Source: Vibrio sp. ED004
Lineage (GTDB): Bacteria; Pseudomonadota; Gammaproteobacteria; Enterobacterales; Vibrionaceae
Reading direction: 5' to 3'
Assembly (NCBI RefSeq): GCF_023206395.1
Contig: NZ_CP066149.1
Span: 3,472,001 to 3,536,000 of the forward strand
Length of the DNA: 64,000 bases
This document shows, one piece after another, positions 16,201 through 28,562 of this stretch (within the stretch, counting starts at the first letter, position 1; the number at the start of each line of letters is the position of its first letter). The notes beneath the pieces were generated by a model. The model searched no databases. It saw only the letters and a program-made list of their open reading frames with translations, and had not been told where the DNA came from. The position numbers and the translations under genes were made by a program.

Positions 16201-18271
16201 TTGATCCGGGTGTTGTGAATGCTCAGCTCGAAATCGGTATGGATATCCAACAGATGTCCGAAAGTAAGTGGCTTGGTTTCGTAAGCTATGTGTCTCCGAT
16301 TTTCACGCAAGATTTCGCACAAGCGTTGCTTGAGCATTGGCTATTACTTTTAGATAGGATAGCTACAAATAGTGATAAGTTAGTTAGCCAACTTCATTTG
16401 ATCGATGAGAATGCAACACAACAAAGTCGAGCGTTCAATAACACCTCCCTTGATTGGGGTACGTTCGTGACGCCGTCACAAGCGATTCAACAGCAAGCTG
16501 AAAAACACCAGATGCCGTCGCCTTATCTATGCAAGGTAATACCCTTACATACAAACAATTTGATGATCGTGTCAACCAACTCGCTAACTGGCTGCGTGAG
16601 AGAGGGGTTACTAATGAAACGCGTGTTGGTTTAGGACTTGAACGTTCGTTTGACTTAGTGGTTGGTTTGCATGCTATCACTCGTGCCGGTGGTGCTTATG
16701 TGCCATTGGATCCAAGTTATCCGGCAGAACGACTTCAGTATATATTGCAGTCGGCGAATATAGACTTGCTGCTTACGGATTCAAGCTCAATGCACTTGTG
16801 GCCAGAAAGTGAGGGCTGCGAATATCTCGATTTAAGCCAGCTAGATACGTCAGCGCAGTCATCAATGCCACCATTAGTTCACTGGCATCCAGAGCAGGCG
16901 TTGTATGTGATCTTTACTTCTGGTTCAACGGGCCTGCCAAAGGAGTGGTGAACACCCAAGCCGCATTACAAAACCGTTTGAATTGGATGCAACAAGAATA
17001 TGCACTCAATGAATCCGATTGTGTGTTGCAGAAAACGCCATTTAGCTTTGATGTTTCGGTATGGGAGTTCTTCTGGCCATTGATGACTGGTGCACGCTTA
17101 GCGATCGCGCCGCCTGAAGCTCATCGCCAATCAAGTGTCCTATCCGAAGTCATTCAACAAGAACAGGTGACAACACTTCATTTTGTGCCATCGATGTTGA
17201 ACGCATTCTCGGTAGAAACAGACATATCAGACTGTGTCTCTTTAAAACGCATTATCTGTAGTGGTGAAGCACTACCTGCCGACCTTGTTGATCAAGTGCT
17301 TAATAACGCTCCAGTTGAATTACATAACCTATACGGGCCTACAGAAGCGGCTATCGATGTGACGTATTGGCCGTGTGAGTTACCCGTGTCTAAGCGTATC
17401 CCGATAGGTTATGCGATCAGTAATACTCAGCTACATGTACTTGATGACAACTGGAACCCTGTGCCGATTGGTGTTCCTGGTGAATTGTATTTAGCGGGTA
17501 TTGGATTAGCGCGTGAATATCTAGCTCGCCCGGACCTTACCGCAGACCGATTCGTACCCAATCCGTTTGGCGCATCAGGAAGCCGAATGTACCGAACGGG
17601 TGATCAAGTTATTCAACTTGCTGATGGTCGATTGGAATATTTGGGTCGTTTGGATAACCAAGTCAAAATTCGCGGTTTGCGCATTGAGTTAGAAGAAATC
17701 GAAAATGTGATCAATCAACTCGAATGGGTAGAAGAGTCTGCTGTGATTGCGTTTAAGCATCAAACTGGCGACCAATTGGTTGGCTATGTCATCGACTCAA
17801 TTGGGATCAAGACAAACCAGATCTTGTAAACAAACACCTTTCTGAACATCTCCCTGACTACATGGTGCCAAGTATATTGGTTGGGTTGAGTGAGATGCCA
17901 CTTTCTCCAAACGGTAAGCGTGACAGAAAGGCTCTGCCGGCTCCGGAATGGCAGTCAATCGAATACCGCGCTCCCGAAACGGAGTTGGAATTGTGGTTTG
18001 CGAGTAATTGGGAAGAGGTTCTAGAAGTCCCTCAAGTGGGCTTAGACGACAACTTCTTTGCTCTGGGTGGTCATTCACTATTAGCAACTCGAGTGGTCGC
18101 TAAGGCACATCAAGAGCTTGGTTTAGAGGTGGTACTGAAAGACTTTTCGAGGCCAATAACCTGCAGGCGTTAACGGATAGCTTGCAAGCTCAATATCAAA
18201 CACAAAATGAACATCAACAAGACGAATTCGATGCCATGGCAGCATTGATGGACGAACTGGAGCTGCTATGA
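7286..18271 (+). CDS. NRPS 1: Cstarter-A-T-E / C-A-T / C-A(Ser)-T (about 16 indels)
   Basis: Cytoplasmic assembly line of about 3,660 residues for the first three residues of the siderophore. Approximate domain positions: C1 7330-8560 (HHIVTDAW), A1 8640-10190, T1 10250-10440 (FFALGGDSI), E1 10500-11750 ([10 protein letters not shown]), C2 11860-13200 (HHILMDGW), A2 13230-14740, T2 14800-15000 (ALGGQSL), C3 15050-16430 (HHIICDGI), A3 16470-17940, T3 17970-18170 (ALGGHSL). A condensation domain at the very N-terminus suggests N-acylation by a fatty acyl group. A1 and A2 share one specificity pocket, read by eye as D-G-E-C-T-G-G-V-T. A3 reads D-V-W-H-I-S-L-I-D, close to serine-activating pockets. 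Indels fall near 8476, 9482, 9612, 9990, 11070, 11161, 11681, 12039, 12110, 12928, 13228, 15999, 16508, 16943, 17801 and 18147. Most are one missing base in a homopolymer, and frame is regained each time. The stop overlaps the next ATG (ATGA). Confidence 0.93.
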
Positions 18272-21200
18272 ACGACCCAATAGACAAGAACAATCTACAA
18301 ACAAAGAGTCAGTCAAAAGCGACGACTCAACCCAAGGCGACTAACCAAGGACAAATCGATAGACACGCGTTAGCAAAACGTTTTCTACAACTGGGAAAAC
18401 CAGAGCAAATCAAGTTTATCGAACCGCTGAGTAACAAAGGTTTAGATTTCGAAAAACTACCTATTGTTGCGGTTGGTTCTGAGCAGAAAGTCTCGCTGTC
18501 TCCGGCACAACAACGTTTGTGGGATATTTATCGTCTAGACAAAGGCAACAGTGCCTACCATATGTCGGGGACGTTCAAAGTTAATGGTGATTTGGATATT
18601 GACCGATTAACCCAGCTCGTCAACCAAGTCTTAGAACGCCATGATGTGTTGAGAACACGCTTTATTACCAGTGCCACAGAGCAGGTTATTCAGTTTGTCG
18701 ACAAAGCGGCGGTGATGCATCCGGTTGGTGTTGATGCTCAAAGTTGGAATCAAGAGCAAATTCAAGACGCCGAGCAGGAGTTTATTGGCAAAGCGTTTGA
18801 GCTTGAGACTGAACTGCCAATTCGTATGCAATGTTTACGAACCGGTGATCATTCGTGGAAGCTACAGCTTGTCATGCATCACATCGTTTCTGATGGTTGG
18901 TCGATTGGCGTATTTTTAAATGAACTCGTTACGCTTTATCAACAAGGTAAATTGCCAGAGTTAGCGATTCAATATCGTGATTATTCTCATTGGCAAAGCG
19001 CGTTATTGGATGCGGGGAAAGGGCAGCAACATATTGAGTTTTGGAAGCGTGAGCTTTTACAAACAGATCAAAGCCCACTGTTCCCTTGGCATAGTGACGT
19101 TACACCAAATCAAAGACGCATTGCTGGTTCGATCAGCTATGAACTCAATGAGTCGCAATCTGACAAACTAAAACAGATTGCGCGTCAGTTGTCGGTAACG
19201 ACTTCGAGCTTATGGTTAGGGATATGGCAGGCTGCTTTAGCCAAGGTAACGTATCGCACAGATATATCAGTCGGTGTACCGATGGCGAATCGTACCCGCC
19301 ACGAAGTGTCTAATCTGATAGGCTTTTTTGTGAATACTATGGTTATTCAGCAATCCATAACGCCTAACAGCTCTTTATCTGATGTGATTGAAGGAGCCCA
19401 CAACAAAGTACTTGAGGCGCAAGAACATCAACTATTGCCATTCGATCAGTTAGTCAGTGCTTTCACGGCTGAGCAAAACGACGGTGAGCCAAAGAATTAC
19501 GAACGAAAAGCAGGACAAACTCCCTTGTTTCAAGTGCTTTTAACCATCAAAGTTCGTTGGCTGATGAGATTCAATTAGATAGCCAACTTACATTGAAGGC
19601 TGAGCAACAAAACGGGGAATTTGCGTTATTCGATATTGCACTGGATATCCGTGAGACAGAGCGAAAAATAGGTGTCGTGCTCACGTATTCAAAGGATCGA
19701 ATCGATTCTGATGTGATGGTTGAGTTGAATGCTGTACTTGAACATCTCATCGGCAGTCTGGAGTCGCATGTAGATAACAACCTGGCCCGAATCAATCACC
19801 TCACACGACACGATGCATCTGTTTTAGAAAAACTATCGCAACCAGAAGGTGAGTGGGAGTTTCAGTCAATTGTTGAACTTATTGGAGTTCAAGCCAAAGC
19901 ACGACCTGATGCCATCGCACTAAAGCATCAAGACTTTGAGTTGAGCTACACGCAATTGGATTCGGCATCATCAGAATTGGCGTCCAAACTTGTCGCTAAA
20001 GGCGTAGTTCGAGATCAAGCGATCGGTGTGTTGTTCGAGAGAGGCGTCGAAATGATTGTCTCTATGGTTGCAGTCATGAAGGCGGGCGGGGCATTTCTAC
20101 CACTAGACCCTGATTATCCAACTGAGCGTCTTGCATATATGGTTCAAGATTCTAAGGCGGGGTTTGTGATTACCCAGCAAGGCCTAGAGCTCCGTTGGCA
20201 AAACATTCAATCTGAGTTTGACGTTTCATTACCAAAAGTAAGTTCTTTCATTTATCGCCAGCAAGACTTAACTCAATCTTTAGGTAACGGACAATGTTTA
20301 CCAACTGAATTAATGCCAACGATACTCCCTGAACAATTGGCATACATCATTTATACCTCCGGTTTCGACAGGTAAACCGAAAGGCGTGGCAGTCAACCAC
20401 AATGGTTTGTCTATGCACGTTCAAACTATTGGCAAGCAATATGGTATGACACCAGAAGACGTTGAGCTGCACTTCGCTTCGATTAGCTTTGATGGTGCCG
20501 TTGAGCGTTGGACAGTGCCGTTAGCTTTTGGTAGCAAGCTTGTCATCCGAGATCAAGAGTTGTGGAGTGTTGAGAAAACTTGCGAGGTGCTGTGCAATGA
20601 AAAGATTACCATTGCCTGTTTCCCGCCGAGTTACGTGGGTCCGTTGCTTGATTGGATTGAATATCAAAACCATCTATCAATGTCCGCTCCTGGACACTTG
20701 GTGGCGAAGCCTTTACCGCTGAAACCTATCAACGTTTGCAAAAGGTCGTGAACCCTTCGCGTATTATCAATGGTTATGGTCCAACAGAAACCGTAGTCAC
20801 ACCGATGATTTGGCGTGCATACCCTCAGGATAAATTGGACAGTGCGTATGCTCCGATTGGTCAGCCTGTCGGCGAACGTCGTTTGTACATATTGGATTCG
20901 CAACTCAATAAGGTCGCACTTGGCGCCGTTGGGGAATTATACATCGGCGGTGAAGTCGGGTTGGCTCGTGGATATTTAGACCAACCGGTTTAACTTCTGA
21001 GCGGTTCATACCTGATCCTTTCAATACAGATGATACGACTAGTCGAGATAGCTCTTACAAACGAGCAGGCCAACGTATGTATCGCACTGGTGATTTGGTT
21101 CGTTGGAATCAAAGTGGCGTGATGGAATATATAGGGCGCGTGGATCAGCAGGTTAAAATCAGAGGGTTTCGAGTTGAGTTAGGAGAAATTGAAAGCCGCC

Positions 21201-23844
21201 TTCAAGCACTATCTAAGGTTGAGCATTGCGTTGTTGCAGTGAAAGAGGCCGGCCAACAAAAACAGTTGTTTGGTTATTTGCAGAGTAGCGAGCCTGACCG
21301 TTTTGATCTTGATGAGATTCTCGAAGCGCTTTCACGAGAGTTACCCGATTACATGGTCCCAAACCAATTAATGCTCTTGGATAAATTGCCTTTAACACCT
21401 GCTGGTAAAGTTGATAGAGCCTCGCTCCCGCTATGGATGAGAACGTTCAATCGATCGCGACAGTTGTGTTACCTGAAACCGAACAAGAGGCGTTGCTCGT
21501 AGATATATGGCAGCAGCTACTCGGCATAGATCAAGTGAGTTGTGCGGATAACTTCTTTGCATTGGGAGGTGATTCGATACTTTGCTTGCAAATGGTGAGT
21601 AAAGTACGCGTTGCGGGCTACAACTTAACACCACAGCAAGTCTTTGAAGGCAAAACGTTAACTGACCTAGCCGAAGCCTTGGATATCCATAAGGCAGCAA
21701 CAGAGCGTGTTTTGACCGAAGAAGTGTTTGGCTTAATGCCGATCCAGGCTCATTTCTTTGCTCAAGAGTTTCCTGAGCCTGATCATTGGAATCAGCATAT
21801 CTGTGTTGAGCTTAAGCAAGACATGAATACCGACTATCTGGAATTGGCGATTCAGGCGTTGGTTAAACAACACCCAAGTTTGAGGCTCGCATTTAAACAG
21901 CATCAAGGTCGTTGGAAACAACAGTATCAACCTTATCAAGAACGCCAATACCTTTGGATAAGCTCAGTGAGCTCTGAAGATGCATTTTCAGCATTTGCAC
22001 AAGAGATTCATCAAAGCATGGATATCGATACTGGTCGATTAATTCAGGCCGGTTACGTGCAATGTTCAGAATCCCCAAATCGCTTGATGATAGCTATTCA
22101 CCACTTAGCTGTGGATGGTGTGTCTTGGCGAATTCTGTTAGATGACCTTTGGAAGGTGTATCAACAACAAGTTGCGGGGCAAGCTATCCAGTTAATGCCG
22201 AATTCGAGTGAAATCAATGAAACCGTCCGTCAAGTTGAACACTGGTCGACTACTGAGCAAGGAAAGTTGATGCAATACGCTTGGCATAAGTTGGTCCAGA
22301 AATCGTCAAATTCAGTCAAGAATAAGCAAGAGCTTCCTCCTGCGCTTTATCAAAATAAACAGGTTTACAAAACTGAACTATCGAATGACTTCACTCAAAC
22401 GTTATTGCGTGTTTCAAACACCAATCACGGAGATATCCAAAGCGTGTTGATTGCTGCATTAGTGTCAGTATTAACAAGTGAAGCGCAATCTGAGATTCCT
22501 CTGTATTTAGAGGGACATGGTCGAGAAGATTCTGTTTTCTCAGGCGTTGATCTATCAAGAATGGTGGGTTGGACGACCAGTTTGTACCCAATGATTGGGC
22601 ATTTCCAACCTGATATTCTTGATGTGCTCAACCAAACCCAAAGCTATCAAGAAAGCGTTAAGAAAGATGGCGGTATCGGCTATGGCGTAAGGTATTTAAA
22701 CAAAGACACGACCGATAGTTTTCGAGCAAGCGCAACGTTTAACTATCTCGGCCAGTACTCAAGTGACGGCTTCGCACACTGGTGTACACCTATCGAAGAC
22801 GGAAGCCTACCTCAATCCGGACTAAATCAGATGTTGACGCCACTTGTTGTTAACTCTCAGGTTGTGTCTGGGCAGTTAAGCCTGTCATGGGAGTTTTCGA
22901 AAACGCACTATTCATTAGCGGGCATCGAGCAAATAGCAGAGCAGTATGTTGAGCGTTTAACGGCGCTTGTCAGTGCTATGAAACAAGAAGCGAAAGTAAC
23001 AAATAGTAATCAGAGCTTAGCCAATCTGCGACTGGTAGAAAAACTCAATAATACAACGTGCGAGAATGAACCTGTTTTCTGTATTCACCCTGTGACAGGG
23101 CGTGTGACGGGTTACCAGAGACTCGCACAAGCACTCGAAGGAGATAGAAGTGTATTTGGCATAAAGTCACAGAGCTTTGTATCAGAGAGCGTATTTGATT
23201 CCTCGTTTAATGATATGGCCGAGACGTACTACCAAACGATCAAACAGATCCAGCCTCATGGTCCTTATCGATTAGTCGGATGGTCATTAGGTGGGGCACT
23301 TGCTCAGGAAATCTCATTACGTTTAGAGAGGAATGGCGACGATATAGCGTTTGTTGGGTTACTCGATTGCTATGTGCCAGGCACTGAAATTGCTGAAGAC
23401 CAATGGGACTCACCAACCTCAAAAACCAAACTCATGGAACATATTTCATTGCTGCTTGGTTCAATTACGAAAGCGCAGGGGCAGAGATGTTTAGAGTTGC
23501 TCGATTCAGTACCTCCTCAAAGGTGGCCAGAAGTCTTTAATACATGGTTGGCGGAAAATAACTTCGACCGCTACATGGCGGACAACGCAAAACAAATGCT
23601 CTATAGCTGGGCTGTTGAACAACACATGCGTGCTTTGTGTCGCGGGTATCAATTACCGAGCATAAAAACCCAATTGCATTGTTGGTGGGCAGGACAGCCA
23701 AATGGTCGCTCAGAGCTGTTATCAAAAGGGTTGAATAAGCATAACAACCTCCAATATTCCGCTGTTATAGACACGGATCATTTAGGTATCGTTCAGAATA
23801 ATCAAGTAATCAAAGACTTATACAGACATTTGTATTGTGAATAA
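18268..23844 (+). CDS. NRPS 2: C-A-T-E-thioesterase, terminal module (five indels)
   Basis: Terminal module of about 1,860 residues. After a polar N-terminal tail come C4 (18490-19830, HHIVSDGW), A4 (19850-21420), T4 (21480-21670, ALGGDSI), E4 (21720-23000, HHLAVDGVSW, with NYLGQY and GVDLSRMVGW typical of epimerization domains) and a type I thioesterase (23050-23840) with nucleophile motif GWSLGG, Asp in LLDCY and His in DTDHLG. The A4 pocket matches A1 and A2 where readable, so it should load the same residue. The thioesterase releases the finished chain. Indels lie near 19543, 20363, 20671, 20988 and 21428. The gene starts within the stop of NRPS 1, giving translational coupling. With NRPS 1 it predicts acyl-X-X-Ser-X, with epimerized residues 1 and 4. 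Confidence 0.93.
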
Positions 23845-23917
23845 TTTTATAAATATCTATTGCTGAGATGTTTTATTTTGAAAATTACGTGGTACACTCC
23901 GTTAAATTATTAATCGC

Positions 23918-23936
23918 AATGATAACTATTATCGTT
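23918..23936 (+). promoter_or_regulatory. Fur box upstream of the TonB-dependent receptor
   Basis: The 19-mer aatgataactattatcgtt has the repeated GATAAT/ATTATC hexamers of a Fur operator (overlapping register gataactattatcgttatt). It lies 54 bases before the receptor ATG, in the gap after NRPS 2, and would make the receptor-acyltransferase-monooxygenase operon iron-repressed. Confidence 0.75.
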
Positions 23937-23989
23937 ATTGTTTGTGTTTTTATTGCAATTGGTTCATAGCCGTATTGAAGGAGAAATAT

Positions 23990-26184
23990 ATGAATCGGCA
24001 CTTTATGCGCACCCCAACAGCACTTGCGGTCGCTTTAGTTATAACGTCAGGAATGGTTCAGGCCAACGAAGATGAAACCGTTGTTGTTATTGGTCAGCAG
24101 CTAGAAGACAGTTCAGTCGGTCCAGATTTTAGTTACGTGGGATTAAGCAGTCGCACGGCAACCAAAACAGACGTTGCGATAGGCGAGACGCCACGTGCAA
24201 TTTCTATTGTTACTCGTGAGCAGATGGACGACCGAGCGTCAATCAGTATTGCCGATGCATTGCAATACACACCGAGTATCCAAGCGAATTATTTTGGTGA
24301 AGACAACAAGCAAGATTGGTTTGTTATCCGTGGTTTTCAGCAAGCAAACAGTGGCTTGTATCAAGACGGAACGCGTTTGTATTCATCCGGTTTCTACAGT
24401 TGGCAAATCGACCCGTTTGGTTTGGAGCGTGTAGAAATCTTACGTGGTCCAGGATCAGCGTTGTACGGCCAAACCCCTCCTGGTGGTGTTATTAACGTAA
24501 TCAGCAAGCGCCCACAGTTTGATGGTGGTTCGGGTCAGTTTGCTATCGAATACGGTACTGATGATCGCAAGCAAATTAGCTTAGATGTGAACTCTGAAGT
24601 TAACGATAAAATGGCGTTTCGCCTGCAAGCACTTGGTCGTAAAAATGGCAGTCGTGTCGATGGTGTAGAAGCTGAACGCATTTTTATCGCTCCTTCTCTG
24701 GCTTATAAATTCACAGACGACACAAAAATCACACTGCTAACTAGCTACCAGAAAGATGATTCCGACCCGTACCTACAGTTTTTACCAATGGAAGGAACGT
24801 TAACCTCGAATCCAAATGGCAAAATCAGTGATAGCACAGCAGTAGGTAATACAGATTGGGAAACGTTCGAGCGTGAACAACTGTCATTAGGTTATGAATT
24901 TGAACACCATTTCAATGACAGTACCTACTTCATGCAGAACACACGTTACAGTAAGATGGACATTAACCTCCGTCAAATGTACACGATTGGTTACGCGAAA
25001 GATTTGGGTTATGGCCCGTTAGATCCAACTAATACTTCTGTTGTTCGTGGTGCAACGACAGAAGAAGGTACATCTGATGCATTTAACATTGATAATCGTG
25101 TAGTTCATAAGTTCACTACAGGTGCTGTAGACCATACTCTTTTAGCAGGTATTGACTATCAAACCATTGATATTGAAAATAAAGACTACCCCTAAACAGT
25201 TTAACAGGGGACCCTGTTGTCCTGTCTGACGGCAACCCATTGTTCAACATATTCAATCCAAGCTACGGTACAAACATTTCGCTGTTCAACCCAACTAATA
25301 ACCAGATCTATACAGAAGCAGATCGTGAAACGACGAAAACCAAAAACAATCAATTAGGTTTGTATTTACAAAATCAAATGATGATTGCGGATAAGTGGGC
25401 AGTACAAATCGGTGTTCGTTACGACGATTCCCAAAACAAGACTCACAACACCACGACAGGCAAGAAAACTAAGGTTGATAACGAAGAATGGACAACCAAC
25501 TTAGGTGTTGCTTACCTAATGGATAATGGCTTTACGCCATACGTTAGTTACGCACAGTCGTTCAATCCTATTATTCAACTTGACGTAAATGGCGACCCGG
25601 CTAAACCAGAACGCGGCGAACAGTATGAAGTGGGTTTGAAATACCAACCGCGTAGCTTTGAAGGCTACTTCAACATAGCGGCATTTGAAGTCTCGAAAGA
25701 AAACCTAGCACGCACTGTTAATAGCCAGTTAACGCAAATTGGTGAAGTTCGTAACCGTGGTATTGAACTAGAAGCCGTGGCTAACGTAACAGAAGAGCTA
25801 ACGTTAATTGGTAACGTGTCATTCATTGATTCTGAAATAACAGCAGATTCGACAAGCAGTAATGTAGGTAACACGCCATCACAAATTGCTGACCAACTTG
25901 CTTCAGCTTGGGCAAATTACCGCTTCCTAAATGGTCCTCTTGATGGCTTAACGATTGGTGCAGGTGCTCGTTACGTTGGTGATTCATACGCCGATAATAC
26001 AGAAACGAACGTTGTTCCTTCATACACATTATTTGACGCAACATTAAGCTACCGTATTGAAGATTACAAGTTCCAAGTTGCAGCGAAGAACTTAGCAGAC
26101 AAAGAGTACGTGGCTACGTGTGATTTCTACTGCTTCTACGGTGATCGCCGTAACGTAATTGCGAGCGTAACCTATGACTGGTAA
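23990..26184 (+). CDS. TonB-dependent ferric-siderophore receptor (one frameshift)
   Basis: Outer-membrane beta-barrel that takes up the ferric siderophore using TonB energy. It has a signal peptide (MNRHFMRTP then a hydrophobic stretch ending VQANE), a TonB-box-like segment (ETVVVIG), a plug domain with ETPRAISIVTREQMDDR, VERVEIL-like RVEILRGPGSALYG, PGGVINVISKRP, and a barrel ending in aromatic YDW. The family most resembled is the hydroxamate receptors (FhuA/FoxA/FpvA-like). Frame is lost at 25190-25195, where restoring a C to the four-C run rejoins the frames. The total is about 730 residues. GAAGGAGA lies 6 bases before the ATG. The stop overlaps the next gene by 11 bases. Confidence 0.92.
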
Positions 26185-27151
26185 CCGCCAGCCTTTGAAC
26201 ACTCTGCCCGATGGGCAGAGTGTTTCTCTAAGTGAGGCACAAGACAGTTACTGCGTGGAAGTAAGTTCCGGTGTGGTTGAAGTGGTGCGTGAAACAAATC
26301 AGTTTTGGCGTTTAACTCAAATGACAGCGCTCAATACGGAGCAACTTTCTGCATTTGCCATTCTGTTCTCTGCTAACCCTGAGATTCGAACGATTGAACT
26401 CGGACAGTTTAAAAGCGAAGTGTTGGATTCTTTGTGTTTTGAAACTGCTGAAGGTTTAAAGGTGTTATGGCGTGAAGCCGTTATGCAAACACCTGATCTT
26501 TGGCTAAAAAACCAGAATCATAACCTTTACCCGCATAAGCAAATCCTCGACGCAGCAGGGTATCATCCGGCGAGACCCAAGCCCTTATTGGGTGAGTTGT
26601 ATCGCCGTTATATTCCCGATCTTAACGCTGTTCTCACTCTCGAAGGCTTAGATGTCGACAAGCACTTAACCCTCTTCAATAAGTGGCAAAATAGCCAACG
26701 TGTTGCGAATTTCTGGGAGCAAACTGGCTCACTGGAAGAACACAAACAGTACTTAGAAGAATCACTTAAAAACACCAAAAATCAGCTTCTTATTGTGTGT
26801 TTAGACAATCAGCCTTTCGCCTACGTCGAAGTGTACTGGACCAAAGAAGACCGAATCGCACCTTATTACGCGGCAGGGGATTATGACCGGGGTATTCATA
26901 TGCTGGTCGGTGAAGAATCCCACCGTGGTGCACATAAAGTAGCGGCTTGGCTGCCTTCCGTTTGCCACTTCATCTATCTATCAGATCCCCGTACAGAAAA
27001 GATTGTTAGCGAGCCAAGAGCCGATAACGACAAGATGATCGGATATCTGCAGAAATATGGATTTGCCAAAGTAAAAGAATTTGAATTTCCGCACAAACGT
27101 GCGGCTTTAATGTGTCAGTTGAAAGACAGCTTTTTCAGTAACGAGTTCTAA
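26174..27151 (+). CDS. Siderophore N-acyltransferase, IucB/AlcB-like GNAT domain
   Basis: A 325-residue protein that should acylate the N-hydroxy amine of ornithine or lysine to form the hydroxamate. The C-terminal half holds the IucB/AlcB-type GNAT signature: YVEVYWTKEDRIAPYY, DRGIHMLVGEESHRG, a proline/arginine segment SDPRTEKIVSEPRADN, then GYLQKYGFAKVKEFEFPHKRA. The N-terminal half is less conserved, as is usual in this group. It overlaps the receptor stop and precedes the monooxygenase, which makes the hydroxylated substrate. The acetyl rather than another acyl group is inferred from the amphibactin-like layout. Confidence 0.88.
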   Translation: MTGNRQPLNTLPDGQSVSLSEAQDSYCVEVSSGVVEVVRETNQFWRLTQMTALNTEQLSAFAILFSANPEIRTIELGQFKSEVLDSLCFETAEGLKVLWREAVMQTPDLWLKNQNHNLYPHKQILDAAGYHPARPKPLLGELYRRYIPDLNAVLTLEGLDVDKHLTLFNKWQNSQRVANFWEQTGSLEEHKQYLEESLKNTKNQLLIVCLDNQPFAYVEVYWTKEDRIAPYYAAGDYDRGIHMLVGEESHRGAHKVAAWLPSVCHFIYLSDPRTEKIVSEPRADNDKMIGYLQKYGFAKVKEFEFPHKRAALMCQLKDSFFSNEF

Positions 27152-27224
27152 TAATGAAGCGGTAAGTACTGGTAAAGGAGTCGGAATAGGGGCCTTGTAC
27201 CCAACAATTATCATGAGGTTATAC

Positions 27225-28513
27225 ATGACGAAACAAATTAAGGAATATGATGTTCTCAGGTAGGGTTTGGCCCTGCTAATTTATCGATAGCCATTGCGTT
27301 AGAAGAGCAAGCTAAAGATAAAGGCTTAAGTTATTGCTTCTTGGAGCAAAAACCTCATTTTGAATGGCACGGCGGTATGTTGCTTGATGGAACAAGAATG
27401 CAAATATCTTGTTTGAAAGATCTGGTGACGTTACGAAACCCAACAAGCCCATACTCGTTCGTAAACTATTTGCACACCAAAGACAGACTCAACGCTTTCA
27501 TCAACCTTGGTAGCATGAACCCTTCCCGTGTTGAGTTTAACGACTACCTGACTTGGGTTGCTAATCAATTCTCAGAGCGCGTAAATTACGGCCAACGAGT
27601 TATTGATATTGAAGCGATTGAAGAAAACGGTCATAGCTCAAAAGTAAAAGTTACCTCTACCGATATACACGGCAATCAGACGGTTCGAATCGCTAAGAAC
27701 CTTATTGTTGGTATGGGAGGAATGCCGAAGCTACCGAAACAGTTCGAAGGCCATGATAATGAAAAAATTATCCATTCTTCTAAATACAAAGTATGGCGCG
27801 AGACCTTTAAAGGAAATTCAGAGCCTAAAATCGCGATAGTCGGAGCTGGGCAGAGCGCTGCCGAAATATTCGTTGATCTAACAAACCGTTATGCAGATGG
27901 CGAGATTCATATGGTCAACCGTCGCTTCGCATTACACCCTGCCGATGACAGTCCGTTCGTTAATGAAGTGTTCGATCCTGATTTCACTGACCACATGTAT
28001 GAAAGCACGCAAGAGCAGCGCGATCATATTCTTTCTCGTTTTAGTGCTACCAATTACTCGGTAGTCGATACAGAAGAGCTCAACGCGATTTATGAGCTGC
28101 TTTACTTGCAGAAAGTAACGGGTGAAGGTAACCATCAACATCTACGTTGTCATGACATTCAAGAGGTCGCGCAGAAAGATGACAAAGTCGCATTGCGCTT
28201 GAATGACACGATCAACAAAATACAGACATGGAATGAATACGATGCCATCATTCTTGCTACTGGTTATCGATACGATGAGTTCAACCAAATGCTGAGCTCA
28301 ATTGAACCTTTGATTGATAGTAAATCGGTAGGGCGTTCATACCAATTAGACATGAAGCCAAGCTGTGACGTCAAAATCTTCCTACAGGGTTGTTGTGAAT
28401 CTTCTCATGGCCTGAGTGACACGCTTCTTTCAGTGTTGGCTGTTCGTTCTAAAGAAATTGTGGATGAGCTTCTTTCTAGTTCTAACCAAACGGTTGAGAC
28501 TGAAAAAGCGTAA
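27225..28513 (+). CDS. L-ornithine/L-lysine N-monooxygenase (PvdA/IucD family, one frameshift)
   Basis: A flavin-dependent enzyme that hydroxylates the side-chain amine of ornithine (or lysine) using NADPH and oxygen. The N-terminus begins MTKQIKEYDVL, then the FAD-binding motif region (GFGPANLSIAIA) is reached only after one base is restored near 27258-27262. It continues with LEQKPHFEWHGGMLLDG, the NADPH motif IAIVGAGQSAAEIFVDL, and LATGYRYDEFNQML, all typical of the family. The total is about 430 residues. ATGAGGTT precedes the ATG. The substrate is more likely ornithine, given the amphibactin-like NRPS order, but lysine cannot be excluded by eye. Confidence 0.9.
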
Positions 28514-28528
28514 TCAACATAGCTACTT

Positions 28529-28562
28529 AGCGCCGAGCCCTTGAGTTTGGCGCTAATTTTTC
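28529..28562 (+). terminator. Terminator at the end of the siderophore locus
   Basis: AGCGCC and GGCGCT form a perfect six-pair stem around a 14-base loop, followed by AATTTTT. It lies 16 bases after the monooxygenase stop. The following 28563-28861 stretch has no gene that I can support. Confidence 0.7.

Noticed and set aside
7286..18271. NRPS 1 as a row of separate small genes or a pseudogene
   Set aside because: Domain fragments follow each other without gaps, all core motifs are kept, and each break is fixed by one base in a homopolymer, so a single gene with sequence errors is the better reading.
24195..24434. Overlapping out-of-frame reading frames within the receptor and the NRPS genes
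   Set aside because: They lie in other frames of strong genes, lack ribosome sites and show no domain pattern.
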